From Pseudomonas brassicacearum subsp. brassicacearum (GTDB lineage Bacteria > Pseudomonadota > Gammaproteobacteria > Pseudomonadales > Pseudomonadaceae): a stretch of DNA of 64,000 bases. This document shows, piece by piece, positions 26,035 through 35,645 of the stretch (within the stretch, counting starts at the first letter, position 1; each line of letters begins with the position of its first letter). A program made the translations under genes and the position numbers. The notes under the pieces are model-generated. The model saw only the letters and a program-made list of their open reading frames with translations, did not search any database and had not been told where the DNA came from. Where the stretch lies: the NCBI RefSeq assembly GCF_008801605.1, contig NZ_VZPJ01000006.1, positions 291,435-355,434 of the forward strand. Reading direction: 5' to 3'.

Positions 26035-27135
26035 TTAACCTTTAAGCTGAGCCAGGGCGCGGTAGTCCGCTCCCAGCGTGGCCTGTAGAACTTCTTTCGG
26101 ATAATCGTCGGTCACCACCGCTTCGCCCATGTGGCGCAGCAGCACCAGACGCAGACGACCGTCGATCACTTTTTTGTCGATTGCCATGTGTTCAAGAAAA
26201 TCCGCCTCGCTCATTTCCTCGGGCGGAACCACCGGCAACCCGGCGCGCTGGAACAGACGAATACCGCGATCACGCTCCTGTTCGCTGATCCAGCCCAGGC
26301 GCGCAGACATCTCCAGGGCCATGACCGTACCGGCCGCAACCGCTTCACCGTGCAGCCAGACACCATAGCCCATGTGGGTTTCGATGGCATGGCCGAAGGT
26401 GTGCCCCAAGTTGAGGGTGGCGCGCACCCCCGACTCACGCTCATCGGCCCCCACCACGGCAGCCTTGGCGGCGCAGGAGCGTTCGATGGCGTAGGTCAGG
26501 GCCACTTGATCCAGTGCCCGCAGGCGGTCGACGTTCTCCTCGAGCCAGCCCAGGAACGGCTCGTCGCAGATCAGCCCGTACTTGATGACTTCTGCCAGCC
26601 CCGCAGACAGTTCGCGAGCCGGCAAGGTATTGAGGGTGGCGGTGTCGATCAGCACCACGTTGGGCTGATAGAAAGCACCGACCATGTTCTTGCCCAGCGG
26701 ATGGTTGATCCCGGTCTTGCCGCCCACCGACGAGTCGACCTGCGACAGCAGCGTGGTGGGGATCTGGATGAAATCGACGCCGCGCTGATAGCAGGCGGCT
26801 GCAAAACCGGCCATGTCGCCGATCACACCGCCACCCAAGGCAACCACCGTGGTGCGGCGATCGTGGCGCGCAGTCAGCAGGCCATCGAAAATAAGTTGCA
26901 GGGTTTCCCAGTTCTTGAAGGCTTCGCCGTCGGGCAATACCACGGAAATGACCGAGAAGGCCGACAGGCTGCGGGTCAGACGTTCCAGATACAGGGGCGC
27001 GACGGTTTCATTGGAAATGATCGCCACTTGCCGCCCGGCGATATGCGGCGCCAGCAGTTCGGGCTGGTCCAGCAAGCCTTCGCCAATATGAATCGGGTAG
27101 CTGCGCTCGCCCAGGTCGACCTTAAGTGTCTGCAT
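26035..27135 (-). CDS. aroB: 3-Dehydroquinate synthase
   Basis: 366 residues starting at the ATG at 27135 (MQTLKVDLGERSYPIHIG); a longer frame to 27177 would add a leader without family features. GGGVIGDMAGFAAACYQRG is the NAD-binding glycine segment, and the metal and substrate region includes KTGINHPLGKNMVGAFYQP and LNLGHTFGHAIE with the zinc-binding His residues. It converts DAHP to 3-dehydroquinate, the second shikimate pathway step. It lies 148 bases after aroK in the pil-aro gene run. Confidence 0.96.
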   Translation of the reverse strand: MQTLKVDLGERSYPIHIGEGLLDQPELLAPHIAGRQVAIISNETVAPLYLERLTRSLSAFSVISVVLPDGEAFKNWETLQLIFDGLLTARHDRRTTVVALGGGVIGDMAGFAAACYQRGVDFIQIPTTLLSQVDSSVGGKTGINHPLGKNMVGAFYQPNVVLIDTATLNTLPARELSAGLAEVIKYGLICDEPFLGWLEENVDRLRALDQVALTYAIERSCAAKAAVVGADERESGVRATLNLGHTFGHAIETHMGYGVWLHGEAVAAGTVMALEMSARLGWISEQERDRGIRLFQRAGLPVVPPEEMSEADFLEHMAIDKKVIDGRLRLVLLRHMGEAVVTDDYPKEVLQATLGADYRALAQLKG

Positions 27136-27283
27136 GTGTCCCCACAGTGAAGATGGAATCAGGCGTCCTGCCTGCAATTAACGAAAGTCCACGGTGCTTG
27201 TTCTGACGCCAGTTAATGGCCATCCGCCACGCCCCAGGCGGGCCATGACGGGACGTCGAGGATAGCGCATTTCGCCAGGCGCA

Positions 27284-27802
27284 TTAACGGGGAGGCAGTT
27301 GCTGAAGGCGATCGAGAATGTCCAGCACCACCATCCGCGGCGGCCGCTCGTCGGTTTCCACCACCAGGTCGGCGATCTCCCGATACAGCGGATCACGCAG
27401 CTCCAGGAGGTCGCGCAGGGTCTTGGCCGGGTCGGCGGTGCGCAACAACGGGCGGTTGCGATCCCGAGCGGTGCGACCCACCTGCTGCTCGACAGAAGCA
27501 TGCAGATAGACCACTCGTCCGCCGGCATGCAGCGCCCGACGATTGGCTTCGCGCATCACCGCGCCGCCACCGGTGGCGAGCACCACGCCATCGAACGCGC
27601 ACAGCTCGGCGATCATCGCCTGCTCACGGTCACGAAAGCCCGGTTCGCCTTCCTTGTCGAAAATCCATGGGATATTGGCACCCGTGCGCAATTCAATTTC
27701 CTTGTCGGAATCTTTGAACGGCAGGCGCAGCTCTTTGGCCAGCAAACGGCCGATGGTGCTTTTTCCAGCGCCCATCGGCCCAACAAGAATCAAATTTCGC
27801 AC
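27284..27802 (-). CDS. aroK: Shikimate kinase
   Basis: 172 residues with the P-loop GPMGAGKSTIGR at the N-terminus, the shikimate-binding DSDKEIE and GFRDRE segments, the central ATGGGAV loop, and the lid RDRNRPLL. It phosphorylates shikimate at the 3-hydroxyl using ATP. It follows pilQ by four bases, so it depends on the pil promoter or an internal one. Confidence 0.96.
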   Translation of the reverse strand: MRNLILVGPMGAGKSTIGRLLAKELRLPFKDSDKEIELRTGANIPWIFDKEGEPGFRDREQAMIAELCAFDGVVLATGGGAVMREANRRALHAGGRVVYLHASVEQQVGRTARDRNRPLLRTADPAKTLRDLLELRDPLYREIADLVVETDERPPRMVVLDILDRLQQLPPR

Positions 27803-27806
27803 AGAA

Positions 27807-29897
27807 TCAACGACTCACAGCAATCGCCTGGTTATTCATGATACGCGGAGTGAGGAACACCAGCAGCTCGGATTTGCTATCCGAAACCACATCACGCCGG
27901 AAAAGGCGGCCAAGATACGGCACATCGCCAAGAAATGGCACCTTATCTACAACCTTGCTCTGAGTATTTGAGAAAACCCCGCCAATCACAATGGTCTCGC
28001 CATCATTGACCAGGACCTTGGCATTGACCTCGTTTTTCTTGATCGGCGGTACATCATTCACCTTGTTCAGGTAGTCCGGCTCATCCTTGGTGACCTTGAC
28101 CTCCATGATGATCCGGTTGTCTGGAGTGATCTGCGGGGTCACCTCCAGCGACAGCGAAGCCTCCTTGAACGACACCGACGTAGCGCCGCTGGAACTGGCT
28201 TCCTGATAAGGAATTTCCGTGCCCTTGAGGATCTTTGCCGTCTCCTTGTCGGACGTCACCACCTTGGGCTGGGAGACGATCTCCCCGTTGCCGGTTTTCT
28301 CCATGGCCGTCAGCTCAAGGTCCAGCAATACGTTGTCGGTGATGAAGGCAATGCCGATGCCCGAGGTATTGCCCGAGGCGCCCAGGTCGACGAACGGCTG
28401 GTTGGTGCTGGTGCTACCCGGCGTGCCAACGGTGGTGGAATCGCCCGTGGTAACCCCCGAGGAGCTCCAGTTGCCCTTGTTTTGAACCGAACCGCCCCAG
28501 CGCACGCCCAGGCTTTTGTCGTAGTCGACATTGGCTTCGACAATCCGCGCCTCGATCATCACCTGGCGCACCGGAATATCCAGTTGCGCCACGATCCGGC
28601 GCAGTTCGTCGAGGCGGTCCTGGGTCTGGTAGGCAATGATGTTGTTGGTTCGCTCATCGACCGTGATCGTGCCGCGCTCATCGGCTTTGGCCTCGGCACT
28701 GGTCACCGACTGGAACAGCTTGGCGATGTCGGCCGCCTTCGCATAGTTGACCTGCAACAGTTCACGCCGCAGCGGTGCCAGGTCGGCAATCTGCTTCTGC
28801 GACTCCAGTTCCTGGCGCTCACGAGCGGCAATTTCATCGGCCGGAGCCACCAACAGCACGTTGCCGACCTTGCGCTTGTCCAACCCCTTGGTCTTGAGCA
28901 CCAGGTCGAGCGCCTGGTCCCAGGGCACATTCTGCAACCGCAGGGTGATGCCACCCTGCACCGTGTCGCTGGCCACGAGGTTCAGGTTGGTAAAATCGGC
29001 AATCAGTTGCAGGACCGAACGCACCTCGATGTCCTGGAAGTTGAGCGAGAGCTTCTCGCCACTGTAGGCCGCGCGGTCGGCGTTGCGTTTTTGCAGGTCG
29101 TCGACGGTCATGGGCCGGACGCTGACGGTGAGCTTGTTGTCGGTCTGGTAGGTCGAGTAGTCGAAAGTCCCGCTGGGTTCGATGCTGATGGTCGCCCGGT
29201 CGCTGCCGGCGCTGGCATTGACGAATTGCACCGGGGTGGCGAAGTCCTTGACGTCCAGGCGCACCCGCAGCGGCTCGGGCAACTGGGTCCTGGCGAAATT
29301 GAGGATGATCTTGCCTTCGCGCTCCTGGATGTCCGGGGCGATGGACGGATCAGACAGGTCGATCACCACGTTGCCTTCGCCCTGGGTCCCGCGCTGGAAG
29401 TCCACCCCACGGATCGCCTTGCCCACCGGCGCACTGGCCCTCGCAGGCGCAGCGCTGGCAACCGCCGGGCGCGGGGCCTGGGTGGTGGAGTTCTTCGGGG
29501 CAGTGCTCTTCGGGGCGGCGCCCTTGCCAACCACCACGAACAGGTTGTTACCTTCGATCCGGGTGTCATACGGCGCCAGCTGGGTAAGGCCGATGATCAA
29601 CCGAGTACGATCCCCAGCCTCGACCACAGTGGCGCTGCGTGCATTGCCCCCGCCCAGGTCGCGGCGCTTGCTGGAAAGTTGATTGGTCACGCCCGGCAGG
29701 TCCAGCGCAATCCGCGCCGGTTGTTCGGTGGTGTAGCCCCGGGGTGACGGCGGCGGCCCGTCGAAGGAGAGCTTCAACTCGACACGGTCCCCCGGCAACG
29801 CCGCCACATCCAACGTCTTCAGGCTGGCCCCGAGAACCATCGGCGACAACAGCGCTATCCATAGCGAAATACCGAGGGCTGAAAAAAACCTGTTCAT
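27807..29897 (-). CDS. pilQ: Type IV pilus secretin
   Basis: 696 residues with a signal peptide (MNRFFSALGISLWIALLSPM, then VLGA). Two AMIN domains follow (about 22-125 and 160-270) that should bind peptidoglycan, then an STN/N0 domain (LNFQDIEVRSVLQLIADF), an N1/secretin_N domain, and the C-terminal secretin barrel (VGVRWGG-type start, then KGTEIPYQEASSSG and GETIVIGGVF). It forms the outer-membrane gated pore through which the pilus passes. Last of pilMNOPQ; the next gene aroK is four bases away. Length is close to the P. aeruginosa protein as I recall. Confidence 0.96.
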   Translation of the reverse strand: MNRFFSALGISLWIALLSPMVLGASLKTLDVAALPGDRVELKLSFDGPPPSPRGYTTEQPARIALDLPGVTNQLSSKRRDLGGGNARSATVVEAGDRTRLIIGLTQLAPYDTRIEGNNLFVVVGKGAAPKSTAPKNSTTQAPRPAVASAAPARASAPVGKAIRGVDFQRGTQGEGNVVIDLSDPSIAPDIQEREGKIILNFARTQLPEPLRVRLDVKDFATPVQFVNASAGSDRATISIEPSGTFDYSTYQTDNKLTVSVRPMTVDDLQKRNADRAAYSGEKLSLNFQDIEVRSVLQLIADFTNLNLVASDTVQGGITLRLQNVPWDQALDLVLKTKGLDKRKVGNVLLVAPADEIAARERQELESQKQIADLAPLRRELLQVNYAKAADIAKLFQSVTSAEAKADERGTITVDERTNNIIAYQTQDRLDELRRIVAQLDIPVRQVMIEARIVEANVDYDKSLGVRWGGSVQNKGNWSSSGVTTGDSTTVGTPGSTSTNQPFVDLGASGNTSGIGIAFITDNVLLDLELTAMEKTGNGEIVSQPKVVTSDKETAKILKGTEIPYQEASSSGATSVSFKEASLSLEVTPQITPDNRIIMEVKVTKDEPDYLNKVNDVPPIKKNEVNAKVLVNDGETIVIGGVFSNTQSKVVDKVPFLGDVPYLGRLFRRDVVSDSKSELLVFLTPRIMNNQAIAVSR

Positions 29898-29910
29898 TGT
29901 TCGAGTTCCA

Positions 29911-30438
29911 CTATGAATGCTCTTTCAAAGGAATGGTCCGTGGTCGCTCCAGCCAGGCACCCTCGCCATCGGGAACGATTTCGACCACATCGACCTGGGT
30001 GGCACTGATGTTGACGATCCGCCCGTCGTTGCGTCCCAGATAGTCACCGACCTTGAGCCGGTGCACCCCGCCCGCGCCCCGCAGGAGCGCGAAGGAGCCA
30101 CTGACGTTGGAGATCGTACCGACCATTTCAAACTGCTCGATGTTGAAGCCTTCCAGATACTGTTTGACCCGGTTCGGGTCGGGCCGGACGTTGCGCGAGC
30201 CCCGCTGCCGTTCGGCCTGGTCCACCCGGACCTGCCGGGAAAACGGGCTGCGCAGGTTGGCGGCACTGTAGGTAAAGGTTTCGTAGGGTCTGAACGTCGG
30301 CGTCGGCTCGATCTTGCCGGGTGGCCGCAGGCGCACTTCGTTCATGTAGGCGTCCAAATCACTGAAACCGTTGTCGTTACCGCAGCCCGCCAGCGCGACC
30401 AGGCCTGCCAGCAGGCAGATGCGACACACCGGCCTCAT
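29911..30438 (-). CDS. pilP: Type IV pilus alignment lipoprotein
   Basis: 175 residues with a lipoprotein signal ending LAGLVALAGC, so Cys18 or so is lipidated. The mature part has an extended N-terminal strand region and a C-terminal beta-sandwich (FEMVGTISNVSGSFALLRG, HRLKVGDYLGRNDGRI) that contacts PilQ. It links the inner-membrane PilNO pair to the secretin. Its start overlaps pilO by four bases, and pilQ follows 13 bases later. Confidence 0.94.
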   Translation of the reverse strand: MRPVCRICLLAGLVALAGCGNDNGFSDLDAYMNEVRLRPPGKIEPTPTFRPYETFTYSAANLRSPFSRQVRVDQAERQRGSRNVRPDPNRVKQYLEGFNIEQFEMVGTISNVSGSFALLRGAGGVHRLKVGDYLGRNDGRIVNISATQVDVVEIVPDGEGAWLERPRTIPLKEHS

Positions 30439-31058
30439 GGTTGCGCCTCCTGCTCGTTGTACCGGTAGGTCTTGGCCTGGATGCTCATGCGCAGCTTCGC
30501 GCCGGCCTCGGGCTCCATCGGCGCGATCTCGAAGTCGTGCAGCGTGACAATCCGCGGCAGCCCCGCCACCCCACTGACGAACGTCGCCAGGTCGTGGTAG
30601 CCGCCGGTCACGGTGATCTGGATCGGCAACTCGATGTAGAACGGCTGGGTGACCTCCGGCAGCAGCTTGATTTCCTCGAACTCCAGGCCGCTGCCCAGGC
30701 CGGTGCGAGTAATGTCCTCCAGCAGGCCCGGCACTTCGGTATCGCTGGGCAATTGCCGCAACAGCACACCAAAAGACGTTTCCATCTGCTTCATCTGCTC
30801 GGTGTAGCGCTCCAGGTTCGCGGCCATGTGGGCCTTGCCCGCGAATTGCGCCTTGAGGGTGTTTTCTTCCTCGCGCACCTGCTGCAACTGGTTCTCCAGG
30901 TCACTCAAGGCAAAGTTATAGCCCAGCCCCAGCACCAGGACCACCAGCAGGACACCCGCCAGCCATTTGATCGGCGCGGGCCAGGAACCGATGTTGTTGG
31001 TGTCCAGGTCACTGAGATCGATCTTGCGCAGTGCGTCGAACCACTCCCCCGGTTTCAT
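30435..31058 (-). CDS. pilO: Type IV pilus inner-membrane alignment protein PilO
   Basis: 207 residues: a short cytoplasmic N-terminus, one transmembrane helix (about 28-48, WLAGVLLVVLVLGLGYNFAL), a coiled coil (DLENQLQQVREEENTLKAQF) and a periplasmic ferredoxin-like domain (YHDLATFVSGVAGLPRIV). PilO pairs with PilN and connects PilM in the cytoplasm with PilP outside. Four-base overlaps with pilN and pilP point to coupled translation. Confidence 0.94.
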   Translation of the reverse strand: MKPGEWFDALRKIDLSDLDTNNIGSWPAPIKWLAGVLLVVLVLGLGYNFALSDLENQLQQVREEENTLKAQFAGKAHMAANLERYTEQMKQMETSFGVLLRQLPSDTEVPGLLEDITRTGLGSGLEFEEIKLLPEVTQPFYIELPIQITVTGGYHDLATFVSGVAGLPRIVTLHDFEIAPMEPEAGAKLRMSIQAKTYRYNEQEAQP

Positions 31059-31621
31059 TGGGCGTCCTCCGCATCGGCCGGGCGAGTCTGGCGTACCGTC
31101 AGCTGGAAGACATTGGCCTGGTCGAGCTGCCCAGCGGTGGTGGCCTTGACCTCCGTCAGGCTGGGCGTGTCGAACAGGTCCGACGAGTCCAGGTTGCGCA
31201 TCAGGTCCGAGACCCGGTTGTTCGATTCCGCGGCCCCCTTGATCGAGAGCGTCCGGTCTTCCATCTTCACTTCGGTGAAATACACCCCGTCCGGCAAGGT
31301 CCGCACCAATTGGTCGAAGATGCGCCCACTGACCGGCCGGTTACCTTGCAAGTCCTGGATGATGCGCATGCGCTCCAGCAATTGCTGGCGACGAGCCTTC
31401 AATTCGCTGATCTGCTTGATGCGCTCGTCCAGCACGGCGATCTGCTCGGAAAGATGGCTATTGCGAGCGACCTGGCGGTCGATGGCGCTGTCAATGTAGC
31501 GGACCGCGACCAGGACCACGCCGACCGCGCCGATCAGCGCCCCCACCAAGGCCAGCAAAAAGCGTTTACGCCGTTCTTCACGCAGCTCTTCGCGCCAGGG
31601 AAGCAGGTTGATCCGTGCCAT
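31055..31621 (-). CDS. pilN: Type IV pilus inner-membrane alignment protein PilN
   Basis: 188 residues. The N-terminal MARINLLPWREE motif is the PilM-binding peptide. One transmembrane helix follows (about 22-44, FLLALVGALIGAVGVVLVAV), then a coiled coil and a periplasmic domain (LVRTLPDGVYFTEVKMEDR). It partners PilO. The start overlaps the pilM stop by one base (TGATG). Confidence 0.94.
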   Translation of the reverse strand: MARINLLPWREELREERRKRFLLALVGALIGAVGVVLVAVRYIDSAIDRQVARNSHLSEQIAVLDERIKQISELKARRQQLLERMRIIQDLQGNRPVSGRIFDQLVRTLPDGVYFTEVKMEDRTLSIKGAAESNNRVSDLMRNLDSSDLFDTPSLTEVKATTAGQLDQANVFQLTVRQTRPADAEDAQ

Positions 31622-32685
31622 CAGTCAAAACTCCTGAGGGCCAGCCCACAGGCAATCATCAGTGCCGGCGCATCACCGGCCAGGGCGCCGGCATTGACCT
31701 TGCTGCTCAGGGCCATGTTGGTAAACGGGTTGGCCACCTGGGTCGGCGTGCCCAGGCGCTGCTCGATCAGCCGATCCAGGCCGGCGACCGAAGCCGTGCC
31801 CCCGGCCAGCAGAATGTGGTCCACCGCACTGTACTGGCCCGAGGCGAAGAAGAACTGCAAGGACCGCGAGACCTGCTGTACCAGAGCCTCGCGAAAAGGT
31901 TGCAGCACTTCGCTGAGATAGTCGTCCGGCAGGCCACCCTGCTTCTTTGCCTGGCCAGCCTGCTCGGGTGTCAGGCCATAGCGGCGCTGGATCTCCTCGG
32001 TCAGTTGGCGGCCGCCGAACAATTGTTCGCGGGTATAGATGATGCGCCCGTTGTGCAGCACGCTGAGGGTGGTCATGGTGGCGCCGATATCGACGACCGC
32101 CACAGTCAGCCGTTCCTGGGAGGCAGCCAGTTGCGTGGCGAGCAGGCCAAAAGCACGCTCCAGCGCATAAGCCTCCACATCGACCACCCGGGCCGTCAGC
32201 CCGGCGAGCGCCAATGCGGCCTCGCGGACCTCGACGTTTTCCTTGCGGCACGCCGCCAGCAGCACTTCGACGCGCTCGGCACTGCGTGGCGAAACACCCA
32301 TCACTTCGAAATCGATGGCCACCTCATCCAGGGGATAGGGGATGTATTGATCGGCCTCGATCTTGAGCTGGTTTTCCATGTCATCGTCGGACAGGCCGGC
32401 GTCCATCTCGATGGTCTTGGTGATCACCGCTGAACCCGCCACCGCCACCGCCACGCTACGCAAGGGCGTCTTGGCCTTGGCCAACAGGCGCGACAACGCC
32501 TGCCCCACCCCTTCGAGCTCGGCGATGTTCTTCTCGACCACAGCGTTGGCTGGCAACGGTTCGACCGCGTAGGACTCGACGCGGTATCGATCGCCCTGGC
32601 GGCTCAACTCCAGCAGCTTCACCGACGTCGAACTGATGTCGATCCCCAGAAGCGCATGGGCTTTTTTATTGAAGAGTCGTAGCAC
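31621..32685 (-). CDS. pilM: Type IV pilus actin-like ATPase PilM
   Basis: 354 residues from GTG 32685, which gives MLRLFNKKAHALLGIDISS and has AGGGA upstream; a TTG two codons earlier is less likely. It has the actin/FtsA-like phosphate motifs (LLGIDISSTSVKLLEL and VVDIGATMTTLSVL) and the late adenosine motif ILLAGGTASVAGLD. It is a cytoplasmic protein that binds the PilN tail. First gene of pilMNOPQ, divergent from ponA. Confidence 0.95.
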   Translation of the reverse strand: MLRLFNKKAHALLGIDISSTSVKLLELSRQGDRYRVESYAVEPLPANAVVEKNIAELEGVGQALSRLLAKAKTPLRSVAVAVAGSAVITKTIEMDAGLSDDDMENQLKIEADQYIPYPLDEVAIDFEVMGVSPRSAERVEVLLAACRKENVEVREAALALAGLTARVVDVEAYALERAFGLLATQLAASQERLTVAVVDIGATMTTLSVLHNGRIIYTREQLFGGRQLTEEIQRRYGLTPEQAGQAKKQGGLPDDYLSEVLQPFREALVQQVSRSLQFFFASGQYSAVDHILLAGGTASVAGLDRLIEQRLGTPTQVANPFTNMALSSKVNAGALAGDAPALMIACGLALRSFD

Positions 32686-32772
32686 TACCAATTCCCTATG
32701 ACTATCCGTGAGTTACGGACTCTCTAATATGCATTGCGTTCAATCACACCGGTCCGACGGACGTCCGGATGG

Positions 32773-32801
32773 CATTCCCGACGAAAAAAAATGCTTATAA
32801 T
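32773..32801 (+). promoter_or_regulatory. Probable ponA promoter
   Basis: TATAAT at 32796-32801 is a perfect -10 hexamer in the pilM/ponA gap, about 90 bases before the ponA start. The -35 position (CATTCC at 32773) is weak, so an activator or extended contacts may be needed. Confidence 0.5.
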
Positions 32802-32890
32802 GCCCAGCGTTTTTTTTCGCTTTGTTGCAAGCACGGGTCCATCCCTGCACCTGGCGCCTTTTTCATTCTTTGCCTGGATATCCAAAAGCC

Positions 32891-35338
32891 TTGATTCGTC
32901 TGCTGAAATTTTTCGGATGGTCCATCGTCGCCGTTTTCTGCGGACTGCTCTTGGGCCTGAGCGGTGCCTTTCTTTACCTTAGTCCGGGATTGCCGTCCGT
33001 GGAGGCGCTGAGAAGTATTCAGTTGCAGATTCCTTTGCGGGTGTACAGCAGCGACAACAAGTTGATCGCCGAATTTGGCGAAATGCGCCGCACGCCGATC
33101 CGTTTCGCCGACATTCCCCCCAATTTCATCAATGCGTTACTAAGTGCTGAAGACGATAACTTCGCCAATCACTACGGCGTCGACCCGGGCAGCCTGATGC
33201 GCGCCGCCAGCCAGCTGGTCAAGAGCGGGCATATCCAGTCCGGCGGCAGCACCATCACCATGCAGGTGGCCAAGAACTTCTTCCTGACCAGCGAGCGCAG
33301 CTTCTCGCGCAAGACCACCGAGATCCTCCTGGCCCTGCAAATCGAGCGGCAGCTGACCAAGGATGAAATCCTCGAGCTGTACGTGAACAAGATTTACCTG
33401 GGCAACCGCGCCTACGGCATCGAGGCGGCGGCACAGGTGTATTACGGCAAGTCGATCCGCGACGTGAGCCTGGCACAGATGGCGATGATCGCCGGACTGC
33501 CCAAGGCACCCTCGCGCTTCAACCCGCTGGCCAACCCGGCGCGCAGCAAGGAGCGTCGCGACTGGATCCTGGGGCGCATGTACAAGCTCGGCAAGATCAG
33601 CGAGGCCGACTACACCGCCGCGATCAATGAGCCGCTGAACGCCAGCTATCACGTACCGACCCCGGAAGTGAACGCCCCGTATATCGCCGAGATGGCCCGT
33701 GCCGAGATGGTCGGGCGCTATGGCAGCGACGCTTACACCGAAGGTTTCCGGGTGACCACCACGGTGCCGAGCAACTTGCAGGAAATGGCCAACACCGCGC
33801 TGCACGAGGGCCTGATGACCTACGACCAGCGCCACGGCTACCGTGGCCCTGAATCACGCCTGCCGGGCAAGACCAAGGAAGCCTGGGCCCTGGAGCTGAC
33901 CAAGCAGCGCACCATCAGCAGCCTGGAGCCGGCGATTGTCACGTCGGCGGACAAGGACGGCATCAAGGTGCTGACCCGTAACGGCGAGCAGGAAGAACAT
34001 GTGGCCTGGGACACCATGAAATGGGCCCGGCCGTTCCTCAATACCAACAGCATGGGCGCCAACCCACGGCAACCGTCCGACGTTGCCCAGGTCGGCGACC
34101 TGGTCCGTGTCCAGCGCCAGGCGGACAACACTCTCAAGTTCAGCCAGATCCCGGCCGCCCAGGGCGCCCTGGTGTCCCTCGACCCGCAGGACGGTGCCAT
34201 CCGTTCGTTGGTGGGTGGCTTCGCCTTCGAGCAAAGCAATTACAACCGCGCGTTGCAGGCCAAGCGCCAACCGGGCTCGAGCTTCAAGCCGTTCGTCTAC
34301 AGCGCCGCCCTGGATAACGGCTACACCGCCGCCAGCCTGGTGAACGACGCACCGATCGTGTTCGTCGATGAATACCTGGACAAGGTCTGGCGACCGAAGA
34401 ACGACACCAATACGTTCCTCGGCCCGATTCGCTTGCGTGAGGCGCTGTACAAATCCCGCAACCTGGTCTCGATCCGCCTGCTGCAGGCATTGGGCGTGGA
34501 CCGCACCATCGACTACATCAGCAAGTTCGGCTTCAACAAGCAGGACCTGCCGCGCAACCTGTCCCTGGCCCTGGGCACCGCGACCTTGACGCCGATGGAG
34601 ATCGCCACCGGCTGGAGTACGTTCGCCAACGGCGGGTACAAGATCACCCCGTACATCATCGACAAGATCGAAAGCCGCAACGGCGAGACGCTGTTCGTCG
34701 CCAACCCGCCACGCGTCCCCACGGGTGAGCAGGCCGGCGATGGCGTCGCCGCACCATCCACTGAGACGTTTACGGTCAATGCGACACCGGGCGAAGCCAC
34801 CACGGCCCCGGGCCTGCCCCAGGCGCCCGCCATCGCGGAACGCATTGTCGATGGCCGCACCACTTACATCCTCAACAGCATGCTGCAGGACGTGATCAAG
34901 CTCGGCACCGGCCGTCGCGCCCTGGCCCTGGGCCGCACGGACCTGGCGGGCAAGACCGGTACCACCAACGAATCCAAGGACGCCTGGTTCTCCGGCTACA
35001 ACGCCGACTACGTGACCACCGTCTGGACCGGTTTCGACCAACCCGAAAGCCTGGGTCGCCGCGAGTTCGGCGGCACCGTGGCGTTGCCGATCTGGATGAG
35101 CTACATGGGCGCCGCCCTCAAGGACAAACCGCCTCACACCCAGCCGGAACCGGAAGGCATCCTCAGCCTGCGGGTCGACCCGGTCAGTGGCCGCGCCGCT
35201 ACACCGGGCACCCCGGGTGCGTACTTCGAACTGTTCAAGAGCGAAGACACGCCACCGTCGGCCAACGAGCTGGGCAACGGCGTCGCACCGGGTAGCCCGC
35301 TGCCGGCGGACGAGGCGGCGCCGATCGATCTGTTCTGA
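32891..35338 (+). CDS. ponA: Penicillin-binding protein 1A, bifunctional
   Basis: 815 residues from TTG 32891 (MIRLLKFFGWSIVAVFCG), chosen because it begins with the short basic segment and transmembrane helix typical of PBP1A; the frame open to 32822 adds an unlikely leader. The GT51 glycosyltransferase domain has the catalytic Glu87 in SAEDDNFANHYGVDP. The transpeptidase domain has Ser463 in GSSFKPF and the LAGKTGTT motif near 690. It polymerises and cross-links peptidoglycan in the periplasm. An OB-like insert lies between the domains. Divergent from pilM, as in other pseudomonads. Confidence 0.96.
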   Translation: MIRLLKFFGWSIVAVFCGLLLGLSGAFLYLSPGLPSVEALRSIQLQIPLRVYSSDNKLIAEFGEMRRTPIRFADIPPNFINALLSAEDDNFANHYGVDPGSLMRAASQLVKSGHIQSGGSTITMQVAKNFFLTSERSFSRKTTEILLALQIERQLTKDEILELYVNKIYLGNRAYGIEAAAQVYYGKSIRDVSLAQMAMIAGLPKAPSRFNPLANPARSKERRDWILGRMYKLGKISEADYTAAINEPLNASYHVPTPEVNAPYIAEMARAEMVGRYGSDAYTEGFRVTTTVPSNLQEMANTALHEGLMTYDQRHGYRGPESRLPGKTKEAWALELTKQRTISSLEPAIVTSADKDGIKVLTRNGEQEEHVAWDTMKWARPFLNTNSMGANPRQPSDVAQVGDLVRVQRQADNTLKFSQIPAAQGALVSLDPQDGAIRSLVGGFAFEQSNYNRALQAKRQPGSSFKPFVYSAALDNGYTAASLVNDAPIVFVDEYLDKVWRPKNDTNTFLGPIRLREALYKSRNLVSIRLLQALGVDRTIDYISKFGFNKQDLPRNLSLALGTATLTPMEIATGWSTFANGGYKITPYIIDKIESRNGETLFVANPPRVPTGEQAGDGVAAPSTETFTVNATPGEATTAPGLPQAPAIAERIVDGRTTYILNSMLQDVIKLGTGRRALALGRTDLAGKTGTTNESKDAWFSGYNADYVTTVWTGFDQPESLGRREFGGTVALPIWMSYMGAALKDKPPHTQPEPEGILSLRVDPVSGRAATPGTPGAYFELFKSEDTPPSANELGNGVAPGSPLPADEAAPIDLF

Positions 35339-35353
35339 CCGGGCCCCACCCCA

Positions 35354-35389
35354 AAAGCCCCGCCTTCGGAAGAAGTGCGGGGCTTTTTT
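35354..35389 (+). terminator. Intrinsic terminator of ponA
   Basis: AAAGCCCCGC (35354-35363) pairs with GCGGGGCTTT (35377-35386) and runs into a T tract. It lies 16 bases past the stop. Confidence 0.9.
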
Positions 35390-35394
35390 TGTGT

Positions 35395-35507
35395 TGATCG
35401 TTCCCACGCTCCGCGTGGGAATGCCTCTACGGACGCTCCGCGTTCGGCTCTTGATGGAACGCGGAGCGTCCCAGGCTACATTCCCACGCGGAGCGTGGGA
35501 ACGATCA
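35395..35507. repeat. Long inverted repeat of the CGTTCCCACGCTCCGCG family
   Basis: The outer arms TGATCGTTCCCACGCTCCGC and its reverse complement are nearly perfect over about 28 bases; inner arms GGACGCTCCGCGTT and AACGCGGAGCGTCC pair as well, so the whole 113 bases can fold into a branched or long hairpin. Related copies lie at 43361-43462 and 51631-51740. Confidence 0.85.
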
Positions 35508-35515
35508 ACATACAT

Positions 35516-35613
35516 CCCTGTGGGAGCAGAGCTTGCTCGCGATGGCGGCAGCTCAGCTTGCATCGATGTTGAATGCCCGACCGTAATCGCGAACAAGCTC
35601 GCTCCCACAGGGA
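35516..35613. repeat. REP doublet (REPIN)
   Basis: CCTGTGGGAGCAGAGCTTGC and its inverted partner GAACAAGCTCGCTCCCACAG flank about 45 bases. It lies between the convergent ends of ponA and maeB, next to the other repeat family; together the repeats and two terminators account for most of this 360-base gap. Confidence 0.85.
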
Positions 35614-35645
35614 TTCTGCAGTGGTCACACAAAACCGGCTGGCAC

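Noticed and set aside
28482..29747. Long open frame opposite pilQ, and similar ones opposite maeB, argS and phaC genes
   Set aside because: Same codon-shadow effect; each real gene has full family motifs and the opposite frames have none.
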